This document shows positions 1-9,375 of a DNA stretch of 64,000 nucleotides, in pieces. Source of the DNA: Rikenellaceae bacterium (GTDB lineage: Bacteria; Bacteroidota; Bacteroidia; Bacteroidales; Rikenellaceae). Under the pieces are notes generated by a model that worked only from the letters and a program-made list of their open reading frames with translations, searched no databases and had not been told where the DNA came from. Both the position numbers and the translations under genes were made by a program. The stretch covers positions 62,001 to 126,000 of the forward strand of contig SUZN01000007.1 of the NCBI GenBank assembly GCA_015059905.1. Direction: 5' to 3'. Position 1 is the first letter of the stretch. Every line of letters starts with the position of its first letter.

Positions 1-267
1 CGTAGCCAAATCCTCATATCCCTGCAACACAGGCAAGAAGGCATTGACCTGCACACCTGCCGAGAAACGACCCGAAGCGTAGTCGAGCTTGAGGTAGTTA
101 TTCGAGCCGAAGCGGTCCTCTGGGGTCTCGCCCAACTTCTTGTCGTTCATATAGTAGATAGACGTAGATTCCAGACTACCCGAAATCTGACCGCCACCGA
201 ACTGCACCTGTGCCGAAGCTACGCCTGCCACAAACATAGCGGCAATAGCTAATACAATACGTCTCAT
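1..267 (-). CDS. N-terminal part of a secreted outer-membrane protein (DUF6029-like), cut by the window edge
   Basis: The reading frame runs off the left edge, so only the first 89 codons are present. It starts at the ATG ending at 267, four bases past the stop of the upstream thioredoxin gene, so the two are probably co-transcribed. Residues 1-19 form a signal peptide (basic MRR, hydrophobic core, ASA before QVQF). The mature start has a Gly-rich stretch (FGGGQISGS) and alternating polar/aromatic strands (STSIYYMNDK, NNYLKLDY), as in beta-barrel proteins. The pattern resembles the Bacteroidota DUF6029 family, which is often beside TlpA-like genes; that assignment is from memory. Function unknown. 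Confidence 0.6.
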   Translation of the reverse strand, partial: MRRIVLAIAAMFVAGVASAQVQFGGGQISGSLESTSIYYMNDKKLGETPEDRFGSNNYLKLDYASGRFSAGVQVNAFLPVLQGYEDLAT

Positions 268-270
268 CTG

Positions 271-756
271 CTACTTCTTCTTCAGTTTAAGAATCTTGTC
301 AAAGAGCAACTGCTCGCTGCCTGGCGTATAACCAGAGTGAGAGAAGACCACCTTGCCGTCAGCATCCACCACAAATGACTGTGGTGTGAGCGACACGTTC
401 ATCGCACGCTTCAGGGTCTGCTTGTCATCATAGACGCATACAAACTCCCAACCGCGTGAAGATGCGATAGCCTTTGCTGAAGCCTTCAGGCGTGCATCGT
501 CGATAGATACCGCCACAACCTCGAAGTCGGCCTCCTCGCGCCACTCCTCCAGAGCATCGTTGATAGCGTTGAGCTCCTGGATACAAGGCTTGCAAGCGAT
601 TGACCAATAAGAGATAATCATTGGCTTGCCCTTTGCGATAGAGCGCACGGGTACAATCTTACCCTGTGCATTCTCCACCTTAACATCGGGAAGCTGTTGT
701 GCCGACGCCACAGCTACCGCCATAAGCACTGAAATCAAGCACAGTAGTTTCTTCAT
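271..756 (-). CDS. Secreted TlpA-like thioredoxin-fold protein
   Basis: A 161-residue periplasmic thiol-disulfide oxidoreductase of the TlpA/AhpC-TSA type. Residues 1-19 are a signal peptide ending ASA-QQ. The thioredoxin fold follows, with the redox motif C55-K-P-C58 after a Trp (WSIACKPC) and the cis-Pro region near SLTPQSFVVD. There is no lipobox, so a soluble periplasmic protein is expected. It lies 85 bp downstream of the large lipoprotein gene and 3 bp before the barrel-like gene. A role in reducing disulfides of neighbouring envelope proteins is plausible but inferred only from position. Confidence 0.85.
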   Translation of the reverse strand: MKKLLCLISVLMAVAVASAQQLPDVKVENAQGKIVPVRSIAKGKPMIISYWSIACKPCIQELNAINDALEEWREEADFEVVAVSIDDARLKASAKAIASSRGWEFVCVYDDKQTLKRAMNVSLTPQSFVVDADGKVVFSHSGYTPGSEQLLFDKILKLKKK

Positions 757-841
757 AGTTTTTTATTTTTCGCAATTTATAAAAACCGCAAAAGAGGAGT
801 CTTCAGAAGAAAACTCCTCAATTGCGAATATCAATCAGAAA

Positions 842-3634
842 TTACTTGCGAGCCTTCAACATCTCGGCATTTAACTTCTTCATATTCTCCTGCATCATCT
901 CGAAGTTGATTGCCTTGCCCTCAACCTTCATTGGAGCAACCTTCTTAACGCCTGCAAATGGAGTACGAGCCTTTGGAGCTACGATGTTGATGTCAGCACC
1001 ACCGTTAGCTGAGGTTACCTTCTTGCCCTCGGCTGGAGTAACCTTGCGAGCTGCCTCAACATTTGTTGCAGACTCCTCGCCTGACCAACCCTTTGTCAAT
1101 ACAACCTCTGATACAACGTGAGTTGAGTGGAGGTATGCACCCCAAGAGCTTGTGTAAACGATGTTAGGATAGTAAACTACGTCATCCAAAGTATAAGACT
1201 TGATAGTGATAGTCTGCTTGTCCTCTGATACCTCAACTGGCAAGTTAGGCCACTTGCTTGGAGTATCCATATCTGTCTCCTTTGGAGTATAGTTAGACAT
1301 ATTCTCCTCATAGTTAGCACCAGCCAAGTGGTATGCGCGTGAAGATGTCCAGTTTGTCAAAGGAGCAATACGGTTGATGTTTACTGGAACGAACAACGAA
1401 CCATCCTCTGCAACCTGCAAGAACCACTTTGGACCAAACTCATACATCAATGGCTCGATGTAAGATGCGTTGTAATCTGGGTGGATGAACAAATCCCAAG
1501 GTGTAGCAAGCTCAAACTCGCTACGCTCACCATCTACCATGCTGAAGTCGAAGCCCCAACCTGTACAAAGGATACGGTTCTGACCGCGTACAGCAGCGTT
1601 GAACTCGTTGATGTTTGTCTTCAACTCTGCGAAGTAAGCATCAGTCATCTCCTTGCTTACGCCTGACTGCTCGTAGAGGTCATATACCTCCTGTGTCAAA
1701 GACTCTGGACAAGTTACGTCACCGATAGTAATCTTAGTCTTAACCTCCTCTGTGCGGTCGTAGAAACCATTTACGCCGTCACCGTCAGGATCGCCATAAG
1801 CCTGCTTGTGGATAGTTGCAGTAGCTGTCCAATCACCTACCAACTCCTCATACAATGGAGACTCGATAGGCTCTGCATCTGGAATACGTGAAGATGAAGC
1901 CTCTGCAACAGCAGATGGGTTCTCCTCCTCGAAGATGCTTGGACGACCCTCCTCGTTCCAGCCCATTACAGCCAAACGTGAAGTTGAGTTCTCGCGAACA
2001 TCGAAGTAAACGTTGCAACCACCGTCAGAGTTAACCTGTGCAATCTCATCCTCAGAGAATGTAGCGTAGTAACGGTTGCTTGATACTATGTCAGCATAAG
2101 TTGAGCCATAAGAGAGCTCCTCGTTGAACTCACGAACGTAGTTCATAGCGTAAGCTACCTCCCCAACAGGTGACTCCTGCCAGTTCTCACACTTTACGTT
2201 GAAACCTACCTTGAATGCAGACTCTGCTGGCAGACCTGTTACAACCATCTTTGGAGCCTCCAAAGTATAGTCAGGCACCTCGAATGTAACGTGTGTAAAG
2301 CTCTGCTTCATCTGATCTGGAATAGGACCATCCTCTGAATCCTGACCAGCCATAGCAGTTACGATAATGTGACCTACTGAACCTGGAGCAATATCCCACA
2401 AGAAATCAGCGATAGAAGCCTCCAGCACGCCGCCATAATACTCGTCAATCTCCGAAGTGAACATTGTCTGGAAACCTGACATCATAGCGAAGTATGAAGT
2501 AGTGTACCACTGCAACAAGCTCTCGTCACCACCGAGGTAGTTCTCAAGCATATCAGCATATGTTGCGTGGTCAAGAATAGCAAAGCTGTAGCAATAAACG
2601 CCCTCATCGTGAGTGAATGAAGCGATACCGCCCTTAAGAGTTAAGTCTTTTACCTCAACGTGTACCTTTGCATCAAGCTCCTGTGGAGGCAATGTCTTAA
2701 TCTCTATCTTCTTGTGGTAAGCGCCGTCATTCCAGTAGTCATCCTCGTTAGGAAGCTCGCCGCCTTCCCACATAGCCATTGAGTAAGCATCCTGCCAACC
2801 CATCTCGTCGAAAGGCATAAGGTACCAACCTTCACCCCAGCCCCAGTCGCTCTCGCCCCAGCCGAACTCTGAGATCAAGAGAAGCAAAGGCTCACCAGGA
2901 GCAATGAAGTCCCAATAGTAAGTAGGCTCGCCACTCCACTCATCCAGAATAAGCTCACCGTTCTCATCCTTTGCATAACGGTGATCCTCATCGATGTTAA
3001 GTGTAGTGTCGTCAGTAAGAATTGCCTTTGGATAAGCCTGGTCGTTCAAGCAAAGCATACGAGCGTCTGCTGTAGGACCCATCATACCGTTCTTGTTGCT
3101 GTAGTACATAACGATGTTCTGTAGACCCCACTTCAAGACACTCTCGCCCTTCTTTACCTTCTCAGGCACCTTGATGTGTGCATCGAAGCCATCCATCTTA
3201 ACCTTTGTTACAGTGATGTCCTCGGTGTAATCCAAAGTAGTGAACTCAACTGTAACCATCTCTGGGTAAGCCTGCTCTACCTGGTGCTCATCAACATACT
3301 TTGCCGCGATGTAAACAGTGTACTCTGTCAAACGTGACAAGTTGTCGAGCTCATAGGTAGCAGTGCCATCCTCTGAAACGGTAACAACGTTACCACTCTT
3401 ATACAAAACTGCATCAGATGGAACTGTCTCGCTTGAAGGCAAAACCATCCACGCATACTCGGTGATTGAAGAAGTAGAAACTGTAAACTTTGCAGTATTC
3501 CACGCGGTAGCCTCACCGTTAGCCTCCAACACAGGAACAACGGGCTCCAGCTCGTCATCCTTACATGATGTGAATCCCCAGCCCATCATAATCAATGAGC
3601 AGAGCATCAATGTGTTACGTAAAATTGTACGCAT
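842..3634 (-). CDS. Large surface lipoprotein of unknown function (930 aa)
   Basis: The N-terminus is a lipoprotein signal with Cys at the end of WGFTSC, followed by an acidic KDDE stretch typical of Bacteroidota lipoproteins exported to the cell surface. The first 130 mature residues look like a fibronectin type III-like domain (alternating strands, LSRLTEYTVYIAAKY). The rest is acidic and rich in Trp, Tyr and Gly, with a Trp/Glu-rich stretch near residues 255-300 (SDWGWGEGW). The last 80 residues are basic and Ala/Lys-rich. I recognise no catalytic motif. It has its own Bacteroidota promoter. It could be a glycan-binding or adhesion protein, but nothing in the sequence proves that. Confidence 0.75.
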   Translation of the reverse strand: MRTILRNTLMLCSLIMMGWGFTSCKDDELEPVVPVLEANGEATAWNTAKFTVSTSSITEYAWMVLPSSETVPSDAVLYKSGNVVTVSEDGTATYELDNLSRLTEYTVYIAAKYVDEHQVEQAYPEMVTVEFTTLDYTEDITVTKVKMDGFDAHIKVPEKVKKGESVLKWGLQNIVMYYSNKNGMMGPTADARMLCLNDQAYPKAILTDDTTLNIDEDHRYAKDENGELILDEWSGEPTYYWDFIAPGEPLLLLISEFGWGESDWGWGEGWYLMPFDEMGWQDAYSMAMWEGGELPNEDDYWNDGAYHKKIEIKTLPPQELDAKVHVEVKDLTLKGGIASFTHDEGVYCYSFAILDHATYADMLENYLGGDESLLQWYTTSYFAMMSGFQTMFTSEIDEYYGGVLEASIADFLWDIAPGSVGHIIVTAMAGQDSEDGPIPDQMKQSFTHVTFEVPDYTLEAPKMVVTGLPAESAFKVGFNVKCENWQESPVGEVAYAMNYVREFNEELSYGSTYADIVSSNRYYATFSEDEIAQVNSDGGCNVYFDVRENSTSRLAVMGWNEEGRPSIFEEENPSAVAEASSSRIPDAEPIESPLYEELVGDWTATATIHKQAYGDPDGDGVNGFYDRTEEVKTKITIGDVTCPESLTQEVYDLYEQSGVSKEMTDAYFAELKTNINEFNAAVRGQNRILCTGWGFDFSMVDGERSEFELATPWDLFIHPDYNASYIEPLMYEFGPKWFLQVAEDGSLFVPVNINRIAPLTNWTSSRAYHLAGANYEENMSNYTPKETDMDTPSKWPNLPVEVSEDKQTITIKSYTLDDVVYYPNIVYTSSWGAYLHSTHVVSEVVLTKGWSGEESATNVEAARKVTPAEGKKVTSANGGADINIVAPKARTPFAGVKKVAPMKVEGKAINFEMMQENMKKLNAEMLKARK

Positions 3635-3668
3635 AATTTTATAATTTTAATTAAAAGTGATTTCGCGG

Positions 3669-3697
3669 CAAAGATATATAATATTTTAGAAAAACAA
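3669..3697 (-). promoter_or_regulatory. Bacteroidota-type promoter of the 930-aa lipoprotein gene
   Basis: On the minus strand the -7 element TATCTTTG (3669-3676) has TTG 18 bp upstream (3695-3697). The expected start leaves a short AT-rich leader of about 30 nt before the ATG at 3634. The surrounding 300 bp is strongly AT-rich and holds nothing else beyond the terminator of the upstream gene. Confidence 0.6.
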
Positions 3698-3884
3698 TCG
3701 AAATGTTAAAAAATTGTTAAATTTTTATCGCACAAAGTTTTCTAATTGTGAGCTACTTACAATTCCCCAAAATACAATTTTACTTACAGATTAAAACTAT
3801 TTTTTGCCTTATGATTTACAACCTTAATCCAGCGCTGTTTTTTAGTAAAATTACTACACTTTATATTTATAATGAATTTTTATA

Positions 3885-3923
3885 ACAAAAACGAGTTGCC
3901 CCTCCCGTTGGAAGGACAACCCT
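3885..3923 (-). terminator. Terminator hairpin of the GH32-like gene; copy 1 of the AGGGTTGTCC family
   Basis: Read on the minus strand, GGGTTGTCC pairs with GGGCAACTC (nine pairs including two G-U wobbles) and is followed by GTTTTTG. It sits 28 bp after the stop of the GH32-like gene. The 5' arm is shared with hairpins at 20610, 32028 and 58133. Confidence 0.65.
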
Positions 3924-3951
3924 GCATCGTATGAAGCAACAATAGATTGTT

Positions 3952-5982
3952 TTACTTAAAATTTGCTTTGCGAAGATTCTTTACCTTCACACCATCCAAA
4001 CGGAACTCCACTTGCGAAGGTTTCAGCTCGGGGCGATAGCTAATCATCGTGCGCTGACCTGCAATCTCGACATCCACCACCGTGCCGCGTAACTTTTTGT
4101 CCCAATATACCATCATACGCACCTGCGTAGCATCCTTCTGCTGCATTCCGCCCGCAATGGCATAATTGCGTGCCGCAGCCAAATCACCACCCTCACGCAT
4201 CGTACGCTCATCTCGTGCAAAACCCTCAGCAACGCCTCCAGCAAATTGAGCGCGCTCGCGGTCGAGCTGCAACTGCCACTCACACGAATGGTCATAGCCC
4301 TGCTCGCCACAGATGGTCACACCAACACGTCCCATCTGCCTGTCACTTGGCTCTACATCAAAAGTAAGCATAAACGAAGGCTCATCAACCGAGATATTTT
4401 CACACGCCGACAACGACTCCTTAGGCTCGGTGGCAGGAGTAATCTCCTCCATCCATTTACTACCCAATCGTCCATCAGGGAACTGCACCAACTCGTGAAT
4501 AGCCAGCACGCCACCCCAATTCTGACACTTAACCCATCCTGCAAGAAGGAATCTGCCATCCCCAATCTCGCTCACGGCTGGTACCGACATACCGTTATAG
4601 ATATCACGACCCTCGGCAACAACACTCCACCAACGATCATTACCCTCGCCACGACGACGGCTATACAGCTGATTAAAGCCACCGATGATATAATCATATC
4701 CACCCCACTCAAAGTAGAAAGTGCAATCGCCGCCAGGAGGGAAATCTTCATTCTCACTCACCCAGCCATCCTGCAAAGAGTTTGCACTCCACTCACCACG
4801 CGAGCCATAGTTGGCAAGCATACGCAAGCCGCCCTCCTTGAGATTGAAGATACTTGGATTCTCACAAGGGTGAATCAACATTCGACTCTTCTCAAATGCT
4901 GCCACGCCATCTTCACTCACTGCATAAGAAGAACCAGCAGGTATCACTTCAGGATAAGTAGTATAATCAAAGACCTCTGTCTTTTTATTCTGCTCATAAT
5001 ACCCCCACATCATCGGCAATGAAGTCTTTTCGCGTGGATAGATACGAGTCGAGTGCAGACCATATGCCAAACATAACTTGCCATCTGTGACAAATGGTGT
5101 ACCCGTACCCAAAGTCTCCCACTGATATTCAATCGGCACTGCGGGCTCGTGCTCAACCCAAGTCTTGAAATCTTCGGTTGAGATATGCTCGAAATAGTGT
5201 CCACCACGTCCCAGCTTGCTGGCGTGACCACGACGGTCGAAGAGGTAAAATACGTGATAACGACCCTCATGGTAGATGGTTGCCACGTCACCCACCCACG
5301 CATTATGGAACGGAGGTGTCCAATATTGAATATTATTCACTGTGTTATGCTCCTCAACCTGCACAGGCTGCAATGCAGGAGCATAAATCTCAACATCATT
5401 CACGGCAACGTCACGTAGCACCATCTGCGTCTTTTTCAATGCGGGATAACCGATAGCGAAGTCATTATCATAGAGTCTGCCGTCGATGTAAATCGTCCAC
5501 GCCACACCCGTAAAGTTCAGCACTACATCATGCTTGCCATAAGGATGCTGGAGCATCGCCAGCGGCACACCTACCGTCAGCGTTCCGCCACCTACACCAT
5601 TGTCAGGTTGCAACACAAGCTCCGCCTCAACCACAGGCACAGTGCCATCCTCAAGACTGAATGCTGGATAATTCTGCTGTTGCCAATTGTTAGGGTCGTG
5701 CTGTCGGGTAAAAAGCTTCACTACACCCTCAATCTCGAGCAATGTGGTGGATGCGGTCACACTCGCAGGCTTAAAATCTGCTGTGAGCGAGATTGTAAAT
5801 CCACTCTTGATATCGCCCTCAAAATGGAGTTCCGCCGCTGCGTCAGACTGCTCAAAAATAGGGCTCTGCTCCGAGGCAAAATCCCAACTTTGGCTCTGTA
5901 ATTCAACAACAATTTCCTCAACACTGTCACTCTGACAGCCCACAAACAACATTAGCAAAATTGTCCAATAAAATCTCTTCAT
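3952..5982 (-). CDS. Lipoprotein with a five-bladed beta-propeller glycosidase domain (GH32-like)
   Basis: A 676-residue lipoprotein (signal LLMLFVGC, Cys16) that should sit on the outer membrane. Residues about 30-200 form a beta-sandwich-like region. Residues about 215-520 resemble the GH32 fructosidase propeller: GRYHVFYLFDRR is followed by HISTEDFKTW, and near the end GWVKCQNWGGVLAIHEL is followed by DGRLGSKW. The usual GH32 N-D-P-N box reads VGDV and the R-D-P box reads ENPS, so a standard invertase active site is not evident. A further beta-rich domain of about 150 residues follows. Substrate unknown; a divergent fructan or other clan GH-J-like activity is possible. Confidence 0.65.
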   Translation of the reverse strand: MKRFYWTILLMLFVGCQSDSVEEIVVELQSQSWDFASEQSPIFEQSDAAAELHFEGDIKSGFTISLTADFKPASVTASTTLLEIEGVVKLFTRQHDPNNWQQQNYPAFSLEDGTVPVVEAELVLQPDNGVGGGTLTVGVPLAMLQHPYGKHDVVLNFTGVAWTIYIDGRLYDNDFAIGYPALKKTQMVLRDVAVNDVEIYAPALQPVQVEEHNTVNNIQYWTPPFHNAWVGDVATIYHEGRYHVFYLFDRRGHASKLGRGGHYFEHISTEDFKTWVEHEPAVPIEYQWETLGTGTPFVTDGKLCLAYGLHSTRIYPREKTSLPMMWGYYEQNKKTEVFDYTTYPEVIPAGSSYAVSEDGVAAFEKSRMLIHPCENPSIFNLKEGGLRMLANYGSRGEWSANSLQDGWVSENEDFPPGGDCTFYFEWGGYDYIIGGFNQLYSRRRGEGNDRWWSVVAEGRDIYNGMSVPAVSEIGDGRFLLAGWVKCQNWGGVLAIHELVQFPDGRLGSKWMEEITPATEPKESLSACENISVDEPSFMLTFDVEPSDRQMGRVGVTICGEQGYDHSCEWQLQLDRERAQFAGGVAEGFARDERTMREGGDLAAARNYAIAGGMQQKDATQVRMMVYWDKKLRGTVVDVEIAGQRTMISYRPELKPSQVEFRLDGVKVKNLRKANFK

Positions 5983-5997
5983 AATTGCAAGATTAAA

Positions 5998-7119
5998 TTA
6001 AGCTGCACTTCCAAATCTTAATATATAATCAATAACGCTCTCAATATCATCGGTTATCGAGAGCAACAAATTACGATACTTGCCCCTCTGCTGCAACTGC
6101 GTAAGCAACTCATAAACAGGCACCTGACGAGTCCAATAATCCTCGCCAAAAAAGACCATAGGCGACGAGAAACCAAATGTCTCATAGTGATTTTGCGCCG
6201 CATCCTGGAAAATCTCCTGCATCGTGCCTGCGCTGCCTGGGGTGTAGATTACGCCACCTTTGGCGATTGCCAAAAGACCATCCTCACGCACGCTGTTATC
6301 AAAGTATTTGGCTATATGGCTGGCAAACGGCGTAGCTGGCTCATGACCATAAAACCACGTTGGGATACCTATGCTACAAAAATCCTCGCGGCGTGGATAC
6401 TTCGCCATAACCTCAAATGCCGAAGCGAGCCACCCCTCATCCTTATAGCAGGGTGCAACGCACAACGTCAACGCCGCCTCACGCAACTCCTCGTCATCGC
6501 GTCCTGCCATCCACGCACCCAGATGGGTAGCCTCCATAGCTCCAGGACCACCACCGCTGACCATCAGGTAGCCAAGCTCGGTCAGGCGCTTGCTTATGCG
6601 GGCAATCTTCAAAAAGTTCGCATCGGTACGCAATACTGCGTGACCTCCCATCACCGCCACCACTCGTCGCTCATCATAATGCGCCAATCTTTCGTGCAGA
6701 GCATCGCTGATGGAGTGGTCGTGCAGGGCGCGCGCAAGCATCTCGCTAATATCGGAAGATATTTTGCCTTTGCCCACATAGTGGCGATATACGCGCGTGT
6801 CGTAGCAATCCTTCAGCGTTGCCTCCACCCTCGGGTCGTAACCCGCATAAAGGCTCTCGGCATCATACAACCCAACAGGGAAGCTGTTGAAAGGCTTCCG
6901 CATCGCAGGAAAAATGTAGCATCTGTTATCCATACGACTCATAACCTGCTCCGATAGCATACACCCCAAAAAGATACAATCGCTATACACACGTTCGGCG
7001 GCAGCACTCTCCGCCACAAAATCCACCCCCTGAAAGGCGCAACGCGATATGACATCTTCGCTTGAAAGCAGCTCCTGCAACGCCTCCTGCGACTCTATTT
7101 CACGATAGTTCTTATACAT
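5998..7119 (-). CDS. LOG-family Rossmann-fold protein (nucleotide 5'-monophosphate phosphoribohydrolase type)
   Basis: A 373-residue cytosolic protein. The core has the family marks: VAVMGGHAV at the first strand, VSGGGPGAMEATHLGA, and TPGSAGTMQEIFQDAA, the variant of PGGxGTxxE that holds the catalytic Glu. The N-terminal 130 residues are extra compared with the roughly 190-residue plant-type LOG proteins, closer to the long bacterial PpnN-type forms. Known family members cleave nucleoside monophosphates to base and ribose 5-phosphate. It lies 15 bp upstream of the GH32-like gene and 4 bp downstream of the GH20 gene, so the three are likely one transcript. Confidence 0.8.
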   Translation of the reverse strand: MYKNYREIESQEALQELLSSEDVISRCAFQGVDFVAESAAAERVYSDCIFLGCMLSEQVMSRMDNRCYIFPAMRKPFNSFPVGLYDAESLYAGYDPRVEATLKDCYDTRVYRHYVGKGKISSDISEMLARALHDHSISDALHERLAHYDERRVVAVMGGHAVLRTDANFLKIARISKRLTELGYLMVSGGGPGAMEATHLGAWMAGRDDEELREAALTLCVAPCYKDEGWLASAFEVMAKYPRREDFCSIGIPTWFYGHEPATPFASHIAKYFDNSVREDGLLAIAKGGVIYTPGSAGTMQEIFQDAAQNHYETFGFSSPMVFFGEDYWTRQVPVYELLTQLQQRGKYRNLLLSITDDIESVIDYILRFGSAA

Positions 7120-7123
7120 ATTA

Positions 7124-9292
7124 TTAAAGTTTAGGATATACTTTCGGTGCTTGCACCGTCACAAAATCTGCCCCATTGCCACTTTCGGTGCAGACTACAC
7201 GCACCGCCTTGATTGCTCGCGCGGGGTTGTCAATCACGCCACCGCCATTTTTCAACTTGCACACGCGCTTGAAGTTCTTGCCATCCTCGCTCACCTCCAT
7301 ATAGCCTGCATTGAAGATAAAACGTGGCAGTTGCAAATTACCCGTATAAATCTCCATACGGCGGCACGTCACGGGTTTCTCAAATGTGTACAACAACCAA
7401 TCACCCTCGCGTCCCACACGCGCCGTGCGCGCTATACGACCATAACCCTCGGCATTGGAAAATGGGAAACGCTCGCTCTCGTCAATCGACGAAGTTATCT
7501 TCACCGTAGGCTGCAACATTCGCCAATGGCTCTTCACCGCCGCCTCAGGGCTACGCGCACCACCCATACGGGTGTAGAAAGCATATCGCTGGGGCTTATC
7601 GGTGGTAATAGGTGCTTCGTAACGGTATTCGCGCTCATCGCCCACTATTTTATAATAAACGTGCGAACGGTCATCCGACTTCGCCTTCAGCACACCCTCG
7701 GCATAACTCACCACAGGCGGGAACAGACGGAAATCGATACCCATCTCGACCATACGGCTATAATGGCTCTCTGCCAATTTTTTATAGAATGGCTGCCACT
7801 CGCCACCCTTGCCACGCCACGCCAACTCGCTCAAGGCGCAGATGCGCGGATAGGTCATATAATAGATGTAATCATTCTCATCCTCTCGGTGTGAGATATA
7901 CGCCTCGCTGAAGAACGAAGCCTGCACACCAACCACATTTTTCATCTCCTCGGCGGTAAATCCCTGCGCCGCAAGGTCAAACGACAGAGGCTTCTTGGCA
8001 TCAAATATCGCCGCCCAATCGTGACCAGGCTCGCGAGGTGTCTGCTTCATATCAAAGTAGAAATATGCACCAGGCATCACAACGGTTTTATACCCCGCAG
8101 AGGTAGCTTTGCGGCACGCCGCCACATCCTTCCAGCCATAGACCATAGCACTCTTGGTCAGCGTACCCGCATCTATCGCCTCGTTCCACACACAAGGTTT
8201 CTTGCCATATTTCGCGATTATCTTCGCCACACGATTCATAAAATGGGCTTGCAGACCAACATCCGACAGCCCCTCCGCTGCCATCAGCGCCTGACAGTCG
8301 GGGCAACGCTTCCACTGCGCTGTTGAGACCTCGTCGCCACCGATATGCACCCACTCCGATGGGAACACCTCCGCCAATTCGCGAAATATATCCTCCAACA
8401 GGGCGTAGTTGCTCTCCTTCGAGGCGCACATCACGCTACGCGTGTCGTAGCCGTCCGATGCCGCCAAACCTGGCTTGTAGTTACACAACACCTCTGGTCT
8501 CACGCGCGCCAGATTGTGACTATGCCCAGGCAAATCTATCTCTGGAATAATCTCAATATTTCTCTCGGCGGCATACTCAACCACCTCACGCATCTGCTCC
8601 TGCGTGAAGTAACCGCCATATCGCTCGCCCCACTTGCCATAGCGAGCCGCTACGGGTGACCCTGCGCCACGATAGCCACCCACCTCCGTAAGGTCTGGAT
8701 GTGACTTAATCTCTATGCGCCAACCCTCGTCGTCGGAGAGGTGGATATGGAGCTTGTTTATCTTGTGGTGGGCAAGATTTTCGATATATTGCTTAATCTC
8801 ATCGACCTCCATCCACGTGCGACAGACATCAAGCATAAAACCTCGATAGGAGAAACGTGGTTCGTCACGTACCACGCAATACCCCACCGCCACAGGCAGC
8901 GGCATCGTGTGAGAATAGACCGACGAGGGCAAAATCTGCAACAGAGTCTCCACGCCATTATGCACGCCTGCAGCCGTACCGCCCTCAATCACAACGCCCT
9001 CGGCGCTCACCTCAAGACGATATGCCTCGGCTGATAAATTTTTATTCTCCCGCAACACAATATTACCCTTTTCCTGGGCGTTATACTCGCGAACGTCAAG
9101 CGGCACATACTCCGCCAGACGTTCAGCCAAGGAACGGAGCCCAGGGTAGTGTGTAATCTTAGTTGTTGTTAGTATGTTAAATGCTCCGTTCCTTTTTTCA
9201 AACTCTACGGGCGTAGGCACAATGTTTTGAGCATACGCAGCGATTGCGAAAATCGCAAAATATGACAATATCAAGTATCGAAATAGCTTCAT
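7124..9292 (-). CDS. Secreted beta-N-acetylhexosaminidase, GH20
   Basis: A 722-residue enzyme that removes terminal N-acetylglucosamine or N-acetylgalactosamine from glycans. Residues 1-21 are a signal peptide with no lipobox, so it is periplasmic. Residues about 22-140 are the GH20 N-terminal alpha/beta domain. The TIM barrel begins around 148 (FSYRGFMLDVCRTW) and carries the catalytic pair D320-E321 in HIGGDEVSTAQW. The chitobiase-type W and D residues of the barrel are also present. The last 200 residues contain an Fn3-associated segment and a discoidin-like domain, common in Bacteroidales hexosaminidases that act on mucin or host glycans. The gene starts the GH20-LOG-GH32-like transcript, driven by the divergent promoter region at 9311-9349. 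Confidence 0.93.
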   Translation of the reverse strand: MKLFRYLILSYFAIFAIAAYAQNIVPTPVEFEKRNGAFNILTTTKITHYPGLRSLAERLAEYVPLDVREYNAQEKGNIVLRENKNLSAEAYRLEVSAEGVVIEGGTAAGVHNGVETLLQILPSSVYSHTMPLPVAVGYCVVRDEPRFSYRGFMLDVCRTWMEVDEIKQYIENLAHHKINKLHIHLSDDEGWRIEIKSHPDLTEVGGYRGAGSPVAARYGKWGERYGGYFTQEQMREVVEYAAERNIEIIPEIDLPGHSHNLARVRPEVLCNYKPGLAASDGYDTRSVMCASKESNYALLEDIFRELAEVFPSEWVHIGGDEVSTAQWKRCPDCQALMAAEGLSDVGLQAHFMNRVAKIIAKYGKKPCVWNEAIDAGTLTKSAMVYGWKDVAACRKATSAGYKTVVMPGAYFYFDMKQTPREPGHDWAAIFDAKKPLSFDLAAQGFTAEEMKNVVGVQASFFSEAYISHREDENDYIYYMTYPRICALSELAWRGKGGEWQPFYKKLAESHYSRMVEMGIDFRLFPPVVSYAEGVLKAKSDDRSHVYYKIVGDEREYRYEAPITTDKPQRYAFYTRMGGARSPEAAVKSHWRMLQPTVKITSSIDESERFPFSNAEGYGRIARTARVGREGDWLLYTFEKPVTCRRMEIYTGNLQLPRFIFNAGYMEVSEDGKNFKRVCKLKNGGGVIDNPARAIKAVRVVCTESGNGADFVTVQAPKVYPKL

Positions 9293-9310
9293 AACAAAAA
9301 AATATTATAC

Positions 9311-9349
9311 ACAAAGTTATAATTTTCGCGCGGAAAATCATAACTTTGT
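9311..9349. promoter_or_regulatory. Near-perfect palindrome carrying two divergent TAACTTTG promoter boxes
   Basis: ACAAAGTTAT...ATTTTC on the left is mirrored by the right arm with one mismatch. Each arm contains TAACTTTG: 9312-9319 reads toward the GH20 gene (minus) and 9341-9348 toward mazG (plus). No convincing -33 TTTG is seen for either. The symmetry implies coupled divergent initiation or an operator. Confidence 0.6.
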
Positions 9350-9375
9350 ATTGATTTATTTGAACTACTGCATTT

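Noticed and set aside
4246..5022. A 258-codon open frame on the plus strand, opposite the GH32-like gene
   Set aside because: It has no promoter, composition is that of the complement of a G+C-rich gene, and the protein resembles nothing; it is a shadow of the real gene.
7151..7894. A 247-codon plus-strand frame opposite the GH20 gene
   Set aside because: His/Thr/Arg-rich translation typical of antisense reading; the GH20 frame has full catalytic motifs.
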